This document shows positions 5,761-7,359 of a stretch of 7,359 nucleotides of DNA, piece after piece. The stretch lies in contig WFPV01000099.1 of NCBI GenBank assembly GCA_015487405.1, positions 1 through 7,359 of the forward strand. The letters run 5' to 3'. Position 1 is the stretch's first letter; each line of letters starts with the position of its first letter. The position numbers and the translations under genes are program-made. The notes below the pieces were generated by a model. It saw nothing but the letters and a program-made list of their open reading frames with translations. It was not told where the DNA came from and did not search any database. This stretch comes from Aquifex sp. (GTDB taxonomy: Bacteria > Aquificota > Aquificia > Aquificales > Aquificaceae).

Positions 5761-6690
5761 TCATTGCAAAAAGTGTGCCATTAACCTCTTTATCCCTTCC
5801 TCTACACTCTCAACCACGCCGTAGGCGTATAAAAGAACGGAAGCAGTGTAAACCGCCCAGTTGAAGAAAGCTCCCCTCTCCCTTCCCTCAATAATCGCCC
5901 TGTTTATCTCCACGGAGCTCCCGAGAACGTCTTCGGTGCTAATCTCTTTCGGTAACTCTAAGCCGAGCTCTTTGGGCTCTATCTTTTCTATTTCTCCGCA
6001 GGCTCTCTTCAAGAAAGTGGGTCTGTCGGGAAGGGGCTCTATGCCTCCTTCTACTCCCTTTATTATGGTGTAGTTCTCGTATCCTAAGAGTTTTAAGAGA
6101 ACTTCGGTCTTTTCAAAGTAGGGTTTATGAAATATTGAAACCACAACTCTCTTAGCCCTGAAGGGATTTAAGAGCTTTTCTATTGTATTTATCAGACTCC
6201 TAAAGCCGAGCTCCCTTCTGAGGGGCATGAGGGCGTAAAGCTTGGGGGCATACTCTCTCTGGCTTACAAAAGAGACCTTGCCGGGAAAGCCGAGTTTTTT
6301 CATAACCTCGTAGAAGGTCACTCCCTCCTTTGTGGGAACTTTTAAGGCGTAGTGGTTTGTAAACTCTATCCCGAACTCGGAAGCCATCCAGACCGCTGAA
6401 GGGAGTATGTAAATGGTTCTGTTCTTCCCGTCGTAGTTGAGACCGAGGTCTAAAGCCTTCTTCTTTTCTTCGGGAAACTTCATGAACTTTTTTGTCGCTT
6501 TTATGATTCCCAGAAGCTCCTCGGGAGTCTCTCCTTTAATCCTCATCGCGGTTAAAAACGCGCTCTTCTTTATGTCGGAAAGCCCGTTATTTAAAAAGTG
6601 CTCCCAGAAGGTGTAGGCTTCTTCCTCCGTGAGGTCCTGAAGGTTATCCTTCAATTTTGTGAGCTTCTTAAGAATTTCCGCGTATTCCAT
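5761..6690 (-). CDS. trpD2: TrpD2/YbiB-like protein, anthranilate phosphoribosyltransferase superfamily
   Basis: This 309-residue protein has the TrpD fold pattern. The helical N-terminal domain (TEEEAYTFWEHFLNNGLSDI, 21-40, then AFLTAMRIKGETPEELLG, 44-61) matches TrpD. The core segment YAPKLYALMPLRRELGFRS (147-165), ending in KLLNP (172-176), is the conserved 'R-ELG-R-T ... LLNP' region. The PRPP-binding glycine loop (GTGGD in TrpD) is replaced by NYDGKNRT (85-92), and the acidic Mg-binding motif is replaced by GVEGGIEPLPDRP (212-224). These changes typify TrpD2/YbiB relatives, which are not anthranilate phosphoribosyltransferases. A true trp function is therefore unlikely, and the actual role is unknown. 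The gene starts 3 nt after the cobA stop, with GGGAG at 6697-6701 overlapping that stop as SD. Its last codons contain the sigma54 promoter of the next genes. Confidence 0.85.
   Translation of the reverse strand: MEYAEILKKLTKLKDNLQDLTEEEAYTFWEHFLNNGLSDIKKSAFLTAMRIKGETPEELLGIIKATKKFMKFPEEKKKALDLGLNYDGKNRTIYILPSAVWMASEFGIEFTNHYALKVPTKEGVTFYEVMKKLGFPGKVSFVSQREYAPKLYALMPLRRELGFRSLINTIEKLLNPFRAKRVVVSIFHKPYFEKTEVLLKLLGYENYTIIKGVEGGIEPLPDRPTFLKRACGEIEKIEPKELGLELPKEISTEDVLGSSVEINRAIIEGRERGAFFNWAVYTASVLLYAYGVVESVEEGIKRLMAHFLQ
5765..5780 (-). promoter_or_regulatory. Sigma54 (-24/-12) promoter for the PII-nasA-narB operon
   Basis: Read on the minus strand the site is TGGCAC-ACTTT-TTGCA (5780 to 5765). 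It has the invariant GG at -24, GC at -12 and exact 5-bp internal spacing of the sigma54 consensus TGGCAC-N5-TTGCW. The predicted transcription start is about 5754, some 17 nt before the PII ATG. The site lies wholly within the final codons of trpD2. Its placement ahead of nitrogen-assimilation genes, with a GAFTGA-bearing activator gene in the same window, makes chance unlikely. Confidence 0.82.
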
Positions 6691-6693
6691 GGC

Positions 6694-7359
6694 TTACTCC
6701 CGAGTGACAAATTTGGTGTGTAGCGACAAAATTGTTTGTAAATTACAATTTTGTAGATTGCGTATTTTCCTTGCCAAGCTAACCACCTTTCCCACAATCA
6801 TGACCGCGGGTGTTTCCACGCTAACCTTTCCTTCGCTCACTTCCTTGAGGTTTGTAAAGATGACCTTCTCCTCGGGAGTAGTGGCTTTCTCTACGAAGGC
6901 CACCTCCTCCCTTTCGTCCCTTCCCACACCTATCAGGGTTCTCGCTATCTCTTCCTTGTTTTTTATTCCCATCATAATCACGAGTGTCTCTACACTTTTG
7001 AGACACTCCCAGTTTATTTTTCTTGGCTCGTGTCCCGTTATCACAGTAAAAGAGGAGGAGACTCCCCTGTGGGTTAAGGGAACTAGAGCAGTTGCGGCGG
7101 AGGCGTTCACGGAGGAAACTCCCGGAATTACCTCAACCTCAACACCTCGCGAAGCGAGGTATATAACCTCTTCCCCTCCCCTTCCAAATATGAAAGGGTC
7201 TCCGCCCTTAAGACGAACCACGTTCCCGTAAACGAGGGCATACTTGTAAAGAAGCTCGTTTATCTCTTCCTGCTTGAAGGAGTGCCTGCCTTCCCTCTTT
7301 CCCACGTAAAGCTTAATCGCGGTGGGGGGAGCAAATTCCAGAACGGATTTATCTATCAG
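6694..7359 (-). CDS. cobA: Uroporphyrinogen-III C-methyltransferase (SUMT), 5' end cut by window edge
   Basis: The enzyme transfers two methyl groups from S-adenosylmethionine to uroporphyrinogen III, giving precorrin-2 on the route to siroheme (or cobalamin). The frame is open from the right edge and gives 221 residues. About 25-30 N-terminal residues, including the first SAM-binding glycine loop, lie outside. The visible part begins LIDKSVLEFAPPTAIKLYVG. Signatures are VGKREGRHSFKQEEIN, RLKGGDPFIFGRGGEE and VIPGVSSVNASAATALVPLT, then HRGVSSSFTVITGHE, all diagnostic of SUMT. An in-frame GTG at 7305 is internal to the family fold and is not the start. No Met8/CysG dehydrogenase-ferrochelatase domain is visible in the part seen. 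In this context it should feed siroheme to an assimilatory nitrite reductase. Homology ends near VGKVVSLARKI; a 22-residue tail (RNLQNCNLQ to VTRE) is encoded by an AT-rich repeat stretch. Confidence 0.92.
   Translation of the reverse strand: MIDKSVLEFAPPTAIKLYVGKREGRHSFKQEEINELLYKYALVYGNVVRLKGGDPFIFGRGGEEVIYLASRGVEVEVIPGVSSVNASAATALVPLTHRGVSSSFTVITGHEPRKINWECLKSVETLVIMMGIKNKEEIARTLIGVGRDEREEVAFVEKATTPEEKVIFTNLKEVSEGKVSVETPAVMIVGKVVSLARKIRNLQNCNLQTILSLHTKFVTRE
6707..6754. repeat. Three ACAAWWTTGT-like palindromes at 19-bp intervals
   Basis: ACAAATTTGG (6707-6716), ACAAAATTGT (6726-6735) and ACAATTTTGT (6745-6754) start exactly 19 bp apart. The second and third are each palindromic in their outer ACAA/TTGT and are reverse complements of one another, so they also form a 10-bp-arm inverted repeat. 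TTGTAA-A-TTACAA (6736-6748) adds a further palindrome across the junction. The stretch is much more AT-rich than its surroundings. It encodes the non-conserved tail of cobA and ends 17 bp before the trpD2 start. It looks like an operator cluster; no binding protein can be named. Confidence 0.6.
6982..7008. repeat. Inverted repeat with 9-bp arms inside cobA
   Basis: GAGTGTCTC (6982-6990) and GAGACACTC (7000-7008) are perfect inverted repeats separated by 9 nt. They lie in the coding region for ECLKSVETLV of the SUMT protein. No U-tract follows on either strand, so it is not an intrinsic terminator. A function is not evident; it could be an mRNA structure or coincidence. Confidence 0.4.

Noticed and set aside
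6694..6762. CRISPR array or insertion-sequence end
   Set aside because: The repeated unit is a 10-bp palindrome with a 9-bp gap, far shorter than CRISPR repeats and spacers, and there is no transposase or target duplication.
7144..7160. ACCTCGC-GAA-GCGAGGT hairpin in cobA as a terminator
   Set aside because: It lies inside the conserved SUMT coding region with no T-tract after it on either strand, so it is most likely fortuitous.

Overview
The window looks like chromosome from a thermophilic Aquificales bacterium, probably Aquifex or a close relative. The evidence is Lys/Glu/Arg-rich proteins, heavy use of AGA/AGG and ATA codons, moderate GC content, almost no intergenic space, and my recognition of an Aquifex-style cluster (nifA-like activator, narB, nasA, trpD2, cobA/cysG). 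No database search was run, so the species is an inference.

Layout, left to right. Bases 1-120 (minus) hold the first 40 codons of atpC, the F1 ATP synthase epsilon subunit, cut by the left edge. Bases 151-1689 (plus) encode a NifA-like sigma54 enhancer-binding protein with GAF, AAA+ (including GAFTGA) and Fis-type HTH domains. The rest is on the minus strand and is read from right to left as a nitrate assimilation cluster: cobA (uroporphyrinogen-III methyltransferase, cut by the right edge), trpD2 (TrpD-like protein), a tandem two-domain PII protein, nasA (NarK/NasA-type nitrate/nitrite transporter) and narB (assimilatory nitrate reductase). Gene junctions are tight: 3 nt, 23 nt, 1 nt, and a 4-nt ATGA overlap. 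The 3' end of narB runs 86 bp into the convergent nifA-like gene.

How it fits together. NasA imports nitrate and NarB reduces it to nitrite. CobA supplies the siroheme branch needed by a siroheme nitrite reductase, which is presumably encoded just beyond the right edge. The PII protein is likely the 2-oxoglutarate/adenylate sensor. A near-perfect sigma54 promoter, TGGCAC-N5-TTGCA, is embedded in the last codons of trpD2, immediately upstream of PII-nasA-narB. The convergent neighbour is a sigma54 activator, so a local NifA-like/sigma54/PII circuit controlling nitrate assimilation is the most economical reading.

The most notable points are the PII protein, whose two domains resemble archaeal NifI2 (N-terminal) and NifI1 (C-terminal) fused in one chain within a nitrate rather than a nitrogenase operon; the sigma54 promoter inside trpD2; the NarB tail that is entirely antisense to the activator gene; and three ACAAWWTTGT-like palindromes at exact 19-bp intervals in the 3' end of cobA. 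No tRNA, rRNA, CRISPR array, insertion sequence or convincing intrinsic terminator on a sense strand was seen, and no gap between genes exceeds 30 bp.
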